A DNA stretch of 15,536 bases from positions 1-15,536 of the forward strand of contig JACMMY010000071.1 in assembly GCA_014378805.1 (NCBI GenBank), given 5' to 3'. Within the stretch, counting starts at the first letter, position 1. Every line of letters begins with the position of its first letter. This document shows, piece by piece, positions 6,850-13,616 of this stretch. The notes under the pieces were generated by a model that was not told where the DNA came from, ran no database searches, and was given only the letters and a program-made list of their open reading frames with translations. The translations under genes and the position numbers were made by a program. The DNA comes from Moraxellaceae bacterium. GTDB lineage: Bacteria > Pseudomonadota > Gammaproteobacteria > Pseudomonadales > Moraxellaceae.

Positions 6850-9800
6850 ATGAATGGTTGGTTAGTCTTTGGCGCATTAGGATGTTATGTACTGCTACTT
6901 TTTGTCTGTGCATTTCTTGGCGAGCGTAAAAATAATGGGTTAAGCCATCGCTGGCGTATGGCATTGTTTAGCTTGACGTTAGGCGTGTATTGCACATCGT
7001 GGACTTATTATGGTGCGGTAGGTGCTGGGGTACGTGACGGCATGAGCTTCCTACCGATTTATTTAGGGCCATTATTGTTTTTATGGTTGGGGCGCGATAT
7101 CTGGCAGCGCTTAGTCCAAATCCGCAATCGCCAGTCGATTACTTCAATCGCCGATTTCATCGCAGCACGCTATGGCAAATCGCCTAAACTTGCAGCAATG
7201 GTGACTGTGTGCGCAGTCATCTGTATCTTGCCATACTTGGCACTACAATTACGCGCTATCGCACTCAGCGTCGATGTGCTGTTGTCTGATCAAGCAAATA
7301 TTGGGATGACATCGAATGGGGTTTTGCTGCTGACTGGATTGTTAGCAGGTCTTGCGATGGTGTTTGGGAGTCGACATTTAACCAATAGTGAGCAGCACAG
7401 TGGACTCATGCTGGCCATTGCACTTGAATCGATGGTCAAGTTGATCGCACTGATGGTGATCGCTTGCTTTGCGATGCTGCATCTTGATTCTGGACATTTG
7501 CTTTCAGTTGAACTGAGTCAGCGGGTCACGCGTTTGCAGACCGAAGGACTGCCCTCTGGATTCTGGACGCAGACTTTATTAGCGGGCCTTGCGATGATTT
7601 GTTTACCGCGCCAATTTCATGTGGGTGTCGTCGAATGTCGTGACCTCAATTATGTACATGGTGCGCGGCGTTGGTTTGCGGTATATCTGCTATTGACGGT
7701 ACTAGCGATTATTCCCATCATACTGTGGGCGAGTCATATGCCGATTAGTCTGCTACCCAATCCTGATACAGCGGTACTCATGCTGCCCTTGATGAACGGT
7801 GAAACAGGGCTAGCACTTCTTGCATTTTTAGGTGGGTTCTCAGCGGCAACCGGGATGCTGTTGGTGGCAACAGTGACGTTGTCGATCATGCTGAGTAATG
7901 ATTTGATTTTGCCGTTGTTATGGCATTTTAATTTGGTGCAGCATAGCGGACTTGAGCTTGAAAAAGTCATGCGTGTCGTTCGACGTTTATCCATGCTGAC
8001 GGTGATGCTACTCGGGTTTTTAGCTTATCGATTATTTGCGAACGCGACACAATTGTCTGCGATAGGGCTGTTGGCTTTTGCAGGTGTTGTTCAGTTCGCG
8101 CCTGCGCTGATCGGAGGGTTGTATTGGCGTGGTGGAAGCAAGTCGGGTGTAATGGCGGGGCTCATTGCAGGCTTTGTCTTGTGGGCTTATACCTTACTGC
8201 TACCCTCTTTAGTATCCGCACTCTCCGGTCACTTATCACTAACCCTGCAAAGTGCTTTTTTCAATTGGCAAACTGAAGGATTATTTGGAATCAGTCTATT
8301 GAGACCTGAGGCCTTGCTGGGTTTTTCTGGACATGATCCGCTGACTCATGGTGTATTTTGGTCACTGGGGGTCAATCTAGCCTTGTATATATGGATTTCA
8401 CGTCGTTATCGTCCGACTGTCAGTGAGCAGATGCAAGCGGCCCCTTTTTTACAACCTGATGAGCTTGAAAGATCATTGAATCAACGCTTAGGTACGCGGG
8501 AATCCTCTACCGTACAAATGTCTCATACAGTCTCTCGGCAAACATTTACGATCGGTGATTTAGCTGCATTAGCGGAACGCATCAGTGGGACATCCGTGAC
8601 ACAAAAAGCGTTTACTGAATTTGCCCAACATCTCGGAGAGCCATTGGATCAGCAGATGCGTGCAGATCGCCGCTGGTGGCAGTTTACTGAGCAGTTATTG
8701 GCAGGCGCGATTGGATCTGCTTCGGCGCGTACCCTACTAACCACTGCGCTACGGGATAATGGTTTGGGTGTGGCGCAAGTTGCTGCATTGTTGGATCAAG
8801 CATCACAATGGCAACGCTTTAATCAGCAATTATTACTCACCATGATGGATAATTTGACCCATGGAGTGAGTGTGGTCGATAGTCATATGTGTTTAGTGGC
8901 ATGGAATCGGCGTTATTTAGAACTGTTTAACTACCCTACAGATTTGGTCTATGTCGGTTGCCCAGTTGCGGATCTCATCCGTTATAACGCTGAGCGTGGT
9001 GAATGTGGACCTGGGTCAGTTGAGTCGCATATCCAGAAACGCTTAAACTGGCTGCGTGCTGGCAATGCACATGTCTTTGAGCGGGTACGCGCCAATAATC
9101 AAGTGATCGAAATGCGTGGACAACCCATAAGCGGCGGTGGATTTGTCACCACGTTTGCGGATATTACCCAATTTCGTCAAACTGAAGCGGCGTTAGAAGC
9201 GCGGGTTATGGAACGTACGGAACAACTTGAACTGGCACTGTATGAGCAAAAAATTGCACGCATTCAAGCAGATAAAGCAAATAGCTCCAAAAGCCATTTT
9301 GTCGCGGCGGCCAGCCATGATTTACTCCAACCCATGCATGCGGCGCGCTTGTTTTCTGGTGTACTTGAGCAAGGTGATCTTAACGAGAGTGATCAACAAA
9401 CCTTGAAACAGCTCGACCGTGCCTTACATGGCGCTGAAAGTATTTTGTCCGCATTACTCGAAATCGCACGGTTGGATAGTGATACGTTACAACCGAATTT
9501 AGCTGCGGTTGATCTCAATGCACTATTGACCGATCTAGAAAGTCAGTTCGCGCCAATCGCGGTTCAGCGCGGTCTGGTTCTGCATGTTCACCCCACACGT
9601 TTATGGGTAAATAGCGATCCGCAGTGGTTGCGGCGAATCATTCAAAATTTACTAAGTAATGCATTGCGTTATACCGCCGAGGGTCGAGTCGTAGTGGGCG
9701 TATTGGGTCACGCCTCACAGGACGGATATTTACGTCTTGGCGTATGGGATTCTGGATTCGGCATTGATGCGGCGCAGCAAAAACTGATCTTTCAAGAGTT

Positions 9801-10374
9801 TCAGCGCGGAAAAAAAGCTTCACCGTGGGGAGAGCAAGGATTAGGACTGGGGCTTGCGATCGTTGAACGCATGGCAACACGCCTAGCGCACCCACTGAAG
9901 TTATATTCGACGTTGGGTAAAGGCTCGTGTTTTATGCTCACGCTCCCGATCGCACAACCTGTGCAGCAACGACCGGTGTCCACGAAAGTGGGTAGCGGTG
10001 TATTGCATGGCCTACGGGTACTCTGTGTGGATAATGATGTCGCAATTTTAGAAGCCATGCACATTCTATTACAGCGCTGGGGGTGTGAGGTGGTGATTGC
10101 GACACATCCTAGCCAAGCAATTGAACTCGCTAAACACGCAGAACTGCATCACAGACCCATTCAAGTCTGGTTAGTAGATCAACACTTAGATGCGTATTGC
10201 GAAGGGTTAGACTTGATTAGAATGCACGCCAAAGGTTGCTCAGCTGCATTGATTACAGCGGATAGCGATCCTGATCTGCCTGAACGTACACATGCCGAAG
10301 GCGCAGTACTCCTCAAGAAACCACTTAAACCAGCCGCGTTACGTGCTTTTTTGATGTCAGTTAGAGTGAATTAG
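6850..10374 (+). CDS. crbS: CrbS/MxtR-type hybrid sensor histidine kinase with sodium/solute symporter domain
   Basis: 1174 residues. Residues 1 to about 518 form a multi-spanning domain of the solute:sodium symporter fold, with SWTYYGAVGAG near residue 51 and SITSIADFIAARYG typical of this sensor class. Then come a STAC linker domain (about 560-660), a PAS domain (about 661-775), a coiled coil (about 776-815), the phospho-acceptor box with His823 in ASHDLLQP, an N-box with Asn933/Asn937, G1 DSGFG at 967-971, G2 GLGLGL at 997-1002, and a C-terminal receiver with acidic VDND (1061-1063), phospho-acceptor Asp1110, Thr1136 and Lys1157. All key residues are present. In Vibrio, Pseudomonas and Shewanella such kinases activate acs through a LuxR-type partner in response to acetate or related signals. 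AGGAT 9 nt upstream supports the start. It is divergent from yjcH-actP and convergent with its likely partner regulator. Confidence 0.9.
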   Translation: MNGWLVFGALGCYVLLLFVCAFLGERKNNGLSHRWRMALFSLTLGVYCTSWTYYGAVGAGVRDGMSFLPIYLGPLLFLWLGRDIWQRLVQIRNRQSITSIADFIAARYGKSPKLAAMVTVCAVICILPYLALQLRAIALSVDVLLSDQANIGMTSNGVLLLTGLLAGLAMVFGSRHLTNSEQHSGLMLAIALESMVKLIALMVIACFAMLHLDSGHLLSVELSQRVTRLQTEGLPSGFWTQTLLAGLAMICLPRQFHVGVVECRDLNYVHGARRWFAVYLLLTVLAIIPIILWASHMPISLLPNPDTAVLMLPLMNGETGLALLAFLGGFSAATGMLLVATVTLSIMLSNDLILPLLWHFNLVQHSGLELEKVMRVVRRLSMLTVMLLGFLAYRLFANATQLSAIGLLAFAGVVQFAPALIGGLYWRGGSKSGVMAGLIAGFVLWAYTLLLPSLVSALSGHLSLTLQSAFFNWQTEGLFGISLLRPEALLGFSGHDPLTHGVFWSLGVNLALYIWISRRYRPTVSEQMQAAPFLQPDELERSLNQRLGTRESSTVQMSHTVSRQTFTIGDLAALAERISGTSVTQKAFTEFAQHLGEPLDQQMRADRRWWQFTEQLLAGAIGSASARTLLTTALRDNGLGVAQVAALLDQASQWQRFNQQLLLTMMDNLTHGVSVVDSHMCLVAWNRRYLELFNYPTDLVYVGCPVADLIRYNAERGECGPGSVESHIQKRLNWLRAGNAHVFERVRANNQVIEMRGQPISGGGFVTTFADITQFRQTEAALEARVMERTEQLELALYEQKIARIQADKANSSKSHFVAAASHDLLQPMHAARLFSGVLEQGDLNESDQQTLKQLDRALHGAESILSALLEIARLDSDTLQPNLAAVDLNALLTDLESQFAPIAVQRGLVLHVHPTRLWVNSDPQWLRRIIQNLLSNALRYTAEGRVVVGVLGHASQDGYLRLGVWDSGFGIDAAQQKLIFQEFQRGKKASPWGEQGLGLGLAIVERMATRLAHPLKLYSTLGKGSCFMLTLPIAQPVQQRPVSTKVGSGVLHGLRVLCVDNDVAILEAMHILLQRWGCEVVIATHPSQAIELAKHAELHHRPIQVWLVDQHLDAYCEGLDLIRMHAKGCSAALITADSDPDLPERTHAEGAVLLKKPLKPAALRAFLMSVRVN

Positions 10375-10390
10375 GCTTTATTAAAGCTTA
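10372..10390. other. Short AT-rich dyad spanning both stop codons of convergent genes
   Basis: The bases around the 6-bp gap between the kinase stop (10374) and the regulator stop (10381) form a near-palindrome centred on 10381, with a GGCTTTA/TAAAGCT stem. It has no U-tract on either side, and its loop would be only about three bases. It is a weak candidate for a bidirectional transcript end. Confidence 0.25.
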
Positions 10391-11028
10391 GGCGGATCTA
10401 GATTTAAAGCACCCAACGCCAATACAGCTTGAGTCCGATTCTGTACATCCATTTTGCGAAAAATAGCGGTGACATGCGCTTTGTTCGTGGCTTCAGATAC
10501 ATTCAAGGTATACGCGATTTGCTTATTCAACAAACCTTCTGCAATCATCATCAGCACCCGAAATTGCTGCGGGGTCAATGACTGCAAACGCACAGCGAGG
10601 TCAGTTTCGGCACTGGCGCGAGGATCATCCAAGCTGAGATTCTGCTGATTTGGTAACCACGTCTCACCTGCCAATACAGTCTGTATCGCCTCATAAATAC
10701 GCCGAGGAGGCGCTGATTTAGGGATATACGCCAGCGCACCATGTGCCAAGGCACGCTGCATGATCGAACTTTCTTCGTGAGCTGAAACCACGATCACTGG
10801 CAACGCTGGGTAGGTTGCACGCAAATGCACCAATGCAGAAAATCCTGAAGCATCTGGCAAGTTGAGATCGAGTAACACCAAATCGGGTTCTAGCTGTTGC
10901 TCTAAAAACGAATGCAAGCCAGCAACAGATGCCGTTTCATTGATTACGGCATGAGGTAGCGCATTCTGCACCGCTTGGATGAGTGCGCTACGAAACAATG
11001 GATGGTCATCAACGATGAGTATATTCAT
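10381..11028 (-). CDS. crbR: CrbR/ErdR-type LuxR-family response regulator
   Basis: 215 residues from the preferred ATG. The receiver domain (1-120) has acidic Asp7/Asp8 in VDDHP, phospho-acceptor Asp54 in LLDLNLP, Ser82 and Lys104 in YIPKS. A LuxR/FixJ-type helix-turn-helix follows (about 148-208), with LTPQQFRVLMMIAEGLLNKQ and SEATNKAHVTAIFRKM. The frame also opens at a TTG (11034), two codons earlier. I reject that start because the GGA of the ribosome binding site (acGGAattgcag) is 7 nt from the ATG but nearly touches the TTG. The ATG lies inside acs, giving a 20-nt overlap and suggesting translational coupling. It is the likely partner of the convergent hybrid kinase and activator of acs and yjcH-actP, by analogy with CrbS/CrbR systems. 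The domain call is very secure; the pairing is inferred. Confidence 0.88.
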   Translation of the reverse strand: MNILIVDDHPLFRSALIQAVQNALPHAVINETASVAGLHSFLEQQLEPDLVLLDLNLPDASGFSALVHLRATYPALPVIVVSAHEESSIMQRALAHGALAYIPKSAPPRRIYEAIQTVLAGETWLPNQQNLSLDDPRASAETDLAVRLQSLTPQQFRVLMMIAEGLLNKQIAYTLNVSEATNKAHVTAIFRKMDVQNRTQAVLALGALNLDPPKL

Positions 11029-13030
11029 CTGCAATTCCGTTTACTGCCGCGATTAAATTATCCACGACTGATGGATCAGCTAGGGTCGAAATATCTCCAA
11101 GGGAGTCTAGCTCACCAGCCGCCAGTTTACGCAGGATACGTCGCATAATTTTTCCTGAGCGCGTTTTAGGCAGTGCAGGCGCCCAATATATGGCATCGGG
11201 TGTGGCAATTGGACCAATTTCACGGCGCACCCAATCACGTAGTTCACGGCGAAGCGTATCGCTATATTCAACATCCACTTTCAGCGTCACAAATGCACAG
11301 ATCCCCTGCCCTTTAATCTCATGTGGCATGCCGACAACTGCCGATTCTGCAACAAACTTGTGTGAGACCAATGCACTTTCAATTTCGGCGGTTCCCAAAC
11401 GATGACCTGAAACATTAAGGACATCATCTACCCGTCCAGTAATCCAATAATAACCATCCTGATCGCGCTTGGCGCCATCACCCGTAAAATAGCAGTTTGG
11501 ATAAGTTGAAAAATAGGTTTCAATGAAACGTTGATGATCGCCATAAATGGTTCGCATCTGACCTGGCCAACTGCCTTCAATCACCAAATTGCCCTCACAA
11601 GTGCCATCGAGTATTTCACCTTCAGCATTCACAATTGCTGGTTGTATCCCATAGAGTGGCTTGCACGCAGATCCTGGTTTGAGTGCGGTCGCACCCGCAA
11701 TCGGTGAAATTAAAATACCACCAGTCTCCGTTTGCCACCATGTATCGACGATGGGGCAACGTGACTCACCAACCACTTTGTAATACCATCCCCACGCTTC
11801 AGGATTGATTGGCTCGCCCACAGAGCCTAATAAACGCAAACTACTGCGATCACTTTGCCGTACAAAATCATCTCCTTCACGCATCATCGCGCGAATCGCA
11901 GTCGGTGCAGTATACAGAATCGTGACATTATGCTTGTCTACAATTTGACCGACGCGTGCCCATGTCGGATGCTGCGGAACGCCTTCAAACATCAGAGTAG
12001 TCGTGCCATTAGAGAGTGCACCGTACAGCAAGTAACTATGCCCAGTAATCCAGCCTAAATCAGCCGTACACCAATACACATCATCAGGATGTAAATCAAA
12101 CACTTCGCGGAACGTACTCGTCACATAGACCAAATAACCCCCCGTCGTGTGCAAAACGCCTTTGGGCTTTCCAGTTGAGCCAGAAGTATACAAAATAAAT
12201 AATGGCGCTTCCGCGTCCATAGCGACAGGCGGGCAAATCTCATCCACTTCTGCGATCAAATCGTGATACCACACATCATGATCATGCCAGATCACATCAC
12301 CACCAGTACGGCGTACCACAATCACTTTTTTAACACTGCTCGTGCCTTCAATCATCAATGCAGCGTCAACATTCGCCTTGAGTGGAATGGCTTTGCCGCC
12401 GCGCATTCCTTCGTCAGCAGTAATCACCAATTTAGAGCGGCAATCGTCTATCCGACCCGCCAATGCTTCAGGTGAAAATCCACCAAACACAACCGAATGA
12501 ATTGCGCCAATTCGGGTACACGCTAACATTGCGATTGCCGTTTCTGGAATCATTGGCATATACAAAGTGACGCGATCACCGACTTGCACATCAAGGCTCT
12601 TCAGAACATTGGCAAAGCGGCATACTTCAGCATGTAGTTCACGAAAAGAGATGATTTTATGCTCTGCTGGATGATCGCCTTCCCAAATAATTGCAGGTTT
12701 GTCAGGATGAGTGACAAGGTGACGATCCAAGCAATTTGACGACACATTCAATTGTCCATCAGCAAACCATTCAATTTTAAAATTATTTGGATCATAAGAC
12801 ACATCTTTAACTGTAGTAAAAGGCTTTATCCACTCTACGCAAGCAGCCTCATCACGCCAAAACGAACTGTTATCTTCGATAGATCTTTGGTAGCGCGCTT
12901 GGTATTCGATGACTGAGGTATTTGCCTGATCTGCAAAGGCGGTGGAAATCGGATATAAAAGCTCAGTGGCAGGTAAATCTGATTGTCCAGAATTTGAAAT
13001 CGTAGGAGCTAATTCAGAGTTCAGCATCAT
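11009..13030 (-). CDS. acs: Acetyl-coenzyme A synthetase
   Basis: Cytosolic AMP-forming ligase converting acetate, ATP and CoA to acetyl-CoA through acetyl-AMP, the high-affinity route for acetate scavenging. 673 residues, about 20 longer than E. coli Acs because of an extended N-terminus before the conserved IEYQARYQRSI region. Signatures: P-loop-like YTSGSTGKPKG at 281-291, WWQTETGG at 431-438, the GDGAKRDQDGYYWITGR hinge region, and Lys627 in TRSGKIMRR, the catalytic lysine that is the usual site of inhibitory acetylation (Lys609 in E. coli). Two consecutive ATGs (13030 and 13027) follow AGGA at 4 or 7 nt, so the second may be the real start. The 3' end overlaps the response regulator by 20 nt. 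Regulation is probably by the CrbR-like protein through the box at 13138. Confidence 0.98.
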   Translation of the reverse strand: MMLNSELAPTISNSGQSDLPATELLYPISTAFADQANTSVIEYQARYQRSIEDNSSFWRDEAACVEWIKPFTTVKDVSYDPNNFKIEWFADGQLNVSSNCLDRHLVTHPDKPAIIWEGDHPAEHKIISFRELHAEVCRFANVLKSLDVQVGDRVTLYMPMIPETAIAMLACTRIGAIHSVVFGGFSPEALAGRIDDCRSKLVITADEGMRGGKAIPLKANVDAALMIEGTSSVKKVIVVRRTGGDVIWHDHDVWYHDLIAEVDEICPPVAMDAEAPLFILYTSGSTGKPKGVLHTTGGYLVYVTSTFREVFDLHPDDVYWCTADLGWITGHSYLLYGALSNGTTTLMFEGVPQHPTWARVGQIVDKHNVTILYTAPTAIRAMMREGDDFVRQSDRSSLRLLGSVGEPINPEAWGWYYKVVGESRCPIVDTWWQTETGGILISPIAGATALKPGSACKPLYGIQPAIVNAEGEILDGTCEGNLVIEGSWPGQMRTIYGDHQRFIETYFSTYPNCYFTGDGAKRDQDGYYWITGRVDDVLNVSGHRLGTAEIESALVSHKFVAESAVVGMPHEIKGQGICAFVTLKVDVEYSDTLRRELRDWVRREIGPIATPDAIYWAPALPKTRSGKIMRRILRKLAAGELDSLGDISTLADPSVVDNLIAAVNGIADEYTHR

Positions 13031-13102
13031 TTATTCCTTACATATGAGTGATGGTCTGTACCACTAAAAATTCATTTCGTGGATCAGTTGTTTTTTTCTA
13101 TG

Positions 13103-13108
13103 GTTATA
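13103..13108 (-). promoter_or_regulatory. Probable acs -10 element
   Basis: TATAAC on the minus strand (5 of 6 to TATAAT), 73 nt upstream of the acs ATG. The hexamer 17 nt upstream (TCACAT) is a poor -35, as expected for an activator-dependent promoter. The shared GACTTTAGTC dyad would be centred near -46 from the implied start around 13096. Confidence 0.45.
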
Positions 13109-13113
13109 TTGGG

Positions 13114-13125
13114 CTGAATATTCAG
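13114..13125. repeat. Perfect 12-bp palindrome inside the acs core promoter
   Basis: CTGAATATTCAG is fully self-complementary and lies in the spacer between the proposed acs -10 (13103-13108) and -35 region. A protein bound here would block the polymerase. Its core GAATATTC also occurs at 6602-6609 upstream of yjcH. Confidence 0.5.
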
Positions 13126-13137
13126 ATGTGAAAATTA

Positions 13138-13150
13138 GACTTTAGTCTTA
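13138..13150 (-). promoter_or_regulatory. Candidate CrbR box upstream of acs
   Basis: GACTTTAGTCTTA is identical to 6701-6713. With its flank the dyad extends to TTAGACT-TT-AGTCTTA, arms matching at 6 of 7 positions. It sits just upstream of the proposed acs -35 region, the usual place for a LuxR/FixJ-type activator. The binding protein is inferred from the neighbouring regulator gene. Confidence 0.5.
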
Positions 13151-13224
13151 GGCAATAATTTTATATTTGAATGACCATTAATACGCTTAAAATACACGTC
13201 AAGGCGTCTTTAGGCACATGTCAT

Positions 13225-13304
13225 AGCTCATCATAAAAGATGAGCTTAATGTTTACCTATCATGAGCAATTAAACCTGAATGTTTAAGCTACGTTTTTCA
13301 GGTT
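13225..13304. repeat. Two tandem 8-bp inverted repeats
   Basis: First: AGCTCATC (13225-13232) with GATGAGCT (13239-13246), 6-nt loop. Second: AACCTGAA (13273-13280) with TTCAGGTT (13297-13304), 16-nt loop. Both are perfect. Neither has a clear U-tract, so terminator activity is doubtful; leader or small-RNA structure is possible. Confidence 0.4.
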
Positions 13305-13381
13305 ATTTCAATCAAAACAAAAATTTACGTTGATCATTTAAACAAAAATGGAACAAATCATGACCTCATTATGATTTCAAT

Positions 13382-13413
13382 GATATTTAATCAACTTAAG
13401 ATCAATAAATATC
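13382..13413. promoter_or_regulatory. 32-bp interrupted dyad upstream of the yqhD promoter
   Basis: GATATTTA (13382-13389) and TAAATATC (13406-13413) are perfect 8-bp arms sharing a centre with the palindrome CTTAAG (13395-13400). In all, 13 of 16 symmetric base pairs match. It lies 32 bp upstream of the yqhD operator, a plausible distance for an activator site. Confidence 0.4.
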
Positions 13414-13445
13414 GCATCAGCAGATATGTAAAGGTTTATTAACTT

Positions 13446-13464
13446 AATAGACGACTGGTCTATT
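13446..13464 (+). promoter_or_regulatory. TetR-family (NemR-like) operator of yqhD
   Basis: AATAGAC (13446-13452) and GTCTATT (13458-13464) are perfect 7-bp arms separated by GACTG. The TAGAC-n5-GTCTA form resembles operators described for TetR-family electrophile sensors of the NemR type (from memory). It overlaps the proposed -35, so binding should repress. No TetR gene lies in the window. Confidence 0.55.
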
Positions 13465-13476
13465 TTTATGTATAGT
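13448..13476 (+). promoter_or_regulatory. Probable yqhD promoter
   Basis: -35 TAGACG (13448-13453) and -10 TATAGT (13471-13476) with an ideal 17-bp spacer. Transcription would begin near 13483, leaving a leader of about 130 nt with stem-loops. The -35 is part of the palindromic operator. Confidence 0.5.
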
Positions 13477-13505
13477 GCGTCTATGAGTTTGAAAAAGACT
13501 CACAA

Positions 13506-13599
13506 AAGCATTCACTCAATGCCTGAATGAATGCTTCAAATCCATTTTTAAGTTGATACAAAGACTATTTTTTGCGCTAAAAATAGATTTACCAAATCT
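13506..13599 (+). other. Stem-loops in the yqhD 5' leader
   Basis: AAGCATTCA (13506-13514) pairs perfectly with TGAATGCTT (13528-13536). Downstream, AGATTT (13585-13590) pairs with AAATCT (13594-13599) around a 3-nt loop, ending 6 nt before the GGAG ribosome binding site (13606-13609). They may influence stability or translation of the yqhD transcript. Confidence 0.4.
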
Positions 13600-13616
13600 G
13601 TATTCGGAGTTTCACA

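Larger units (their letters stand above)
13031..13616. other. Dyad-rich divergent intergenic region between acs and yqhD
   Basis: 586 bp with no gene I can support. From left to right it holds the acs core promoter with a 12-bp palindrome, the candidate CrbR box, two 8-bp hairpins (13225-13246 and 13273-13304), a 7-bp inverted repeat AAATCAT/ATGATTT (13355-13361 and 13371-13377) and a 32-bp dyad (13382-13413). It ends with the yqhD operator/promoter (13446-13476) and two hairpins in the yqhD leader. The separation of acs-side and yqhD-side elements suggests two independent regulatory zones. Confidence 0.6.

Noticed and set aside
10372..10390. Bidirectional terminator between the convergent kinase and regulator genes
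   Set aside because: The stem is short and AT-rich, the loop is minimal and neither side has a U-tract, so I list it only as a weak dyad.
11029..11034. TTG start giving a two-residue longer response regulator
   Set aside because: The ribosome binding site bases (GGA) are about 2 nt from the TTG but 7 nt from the downstream ATG, and response regulators of this family start directly before NILIVDDH.
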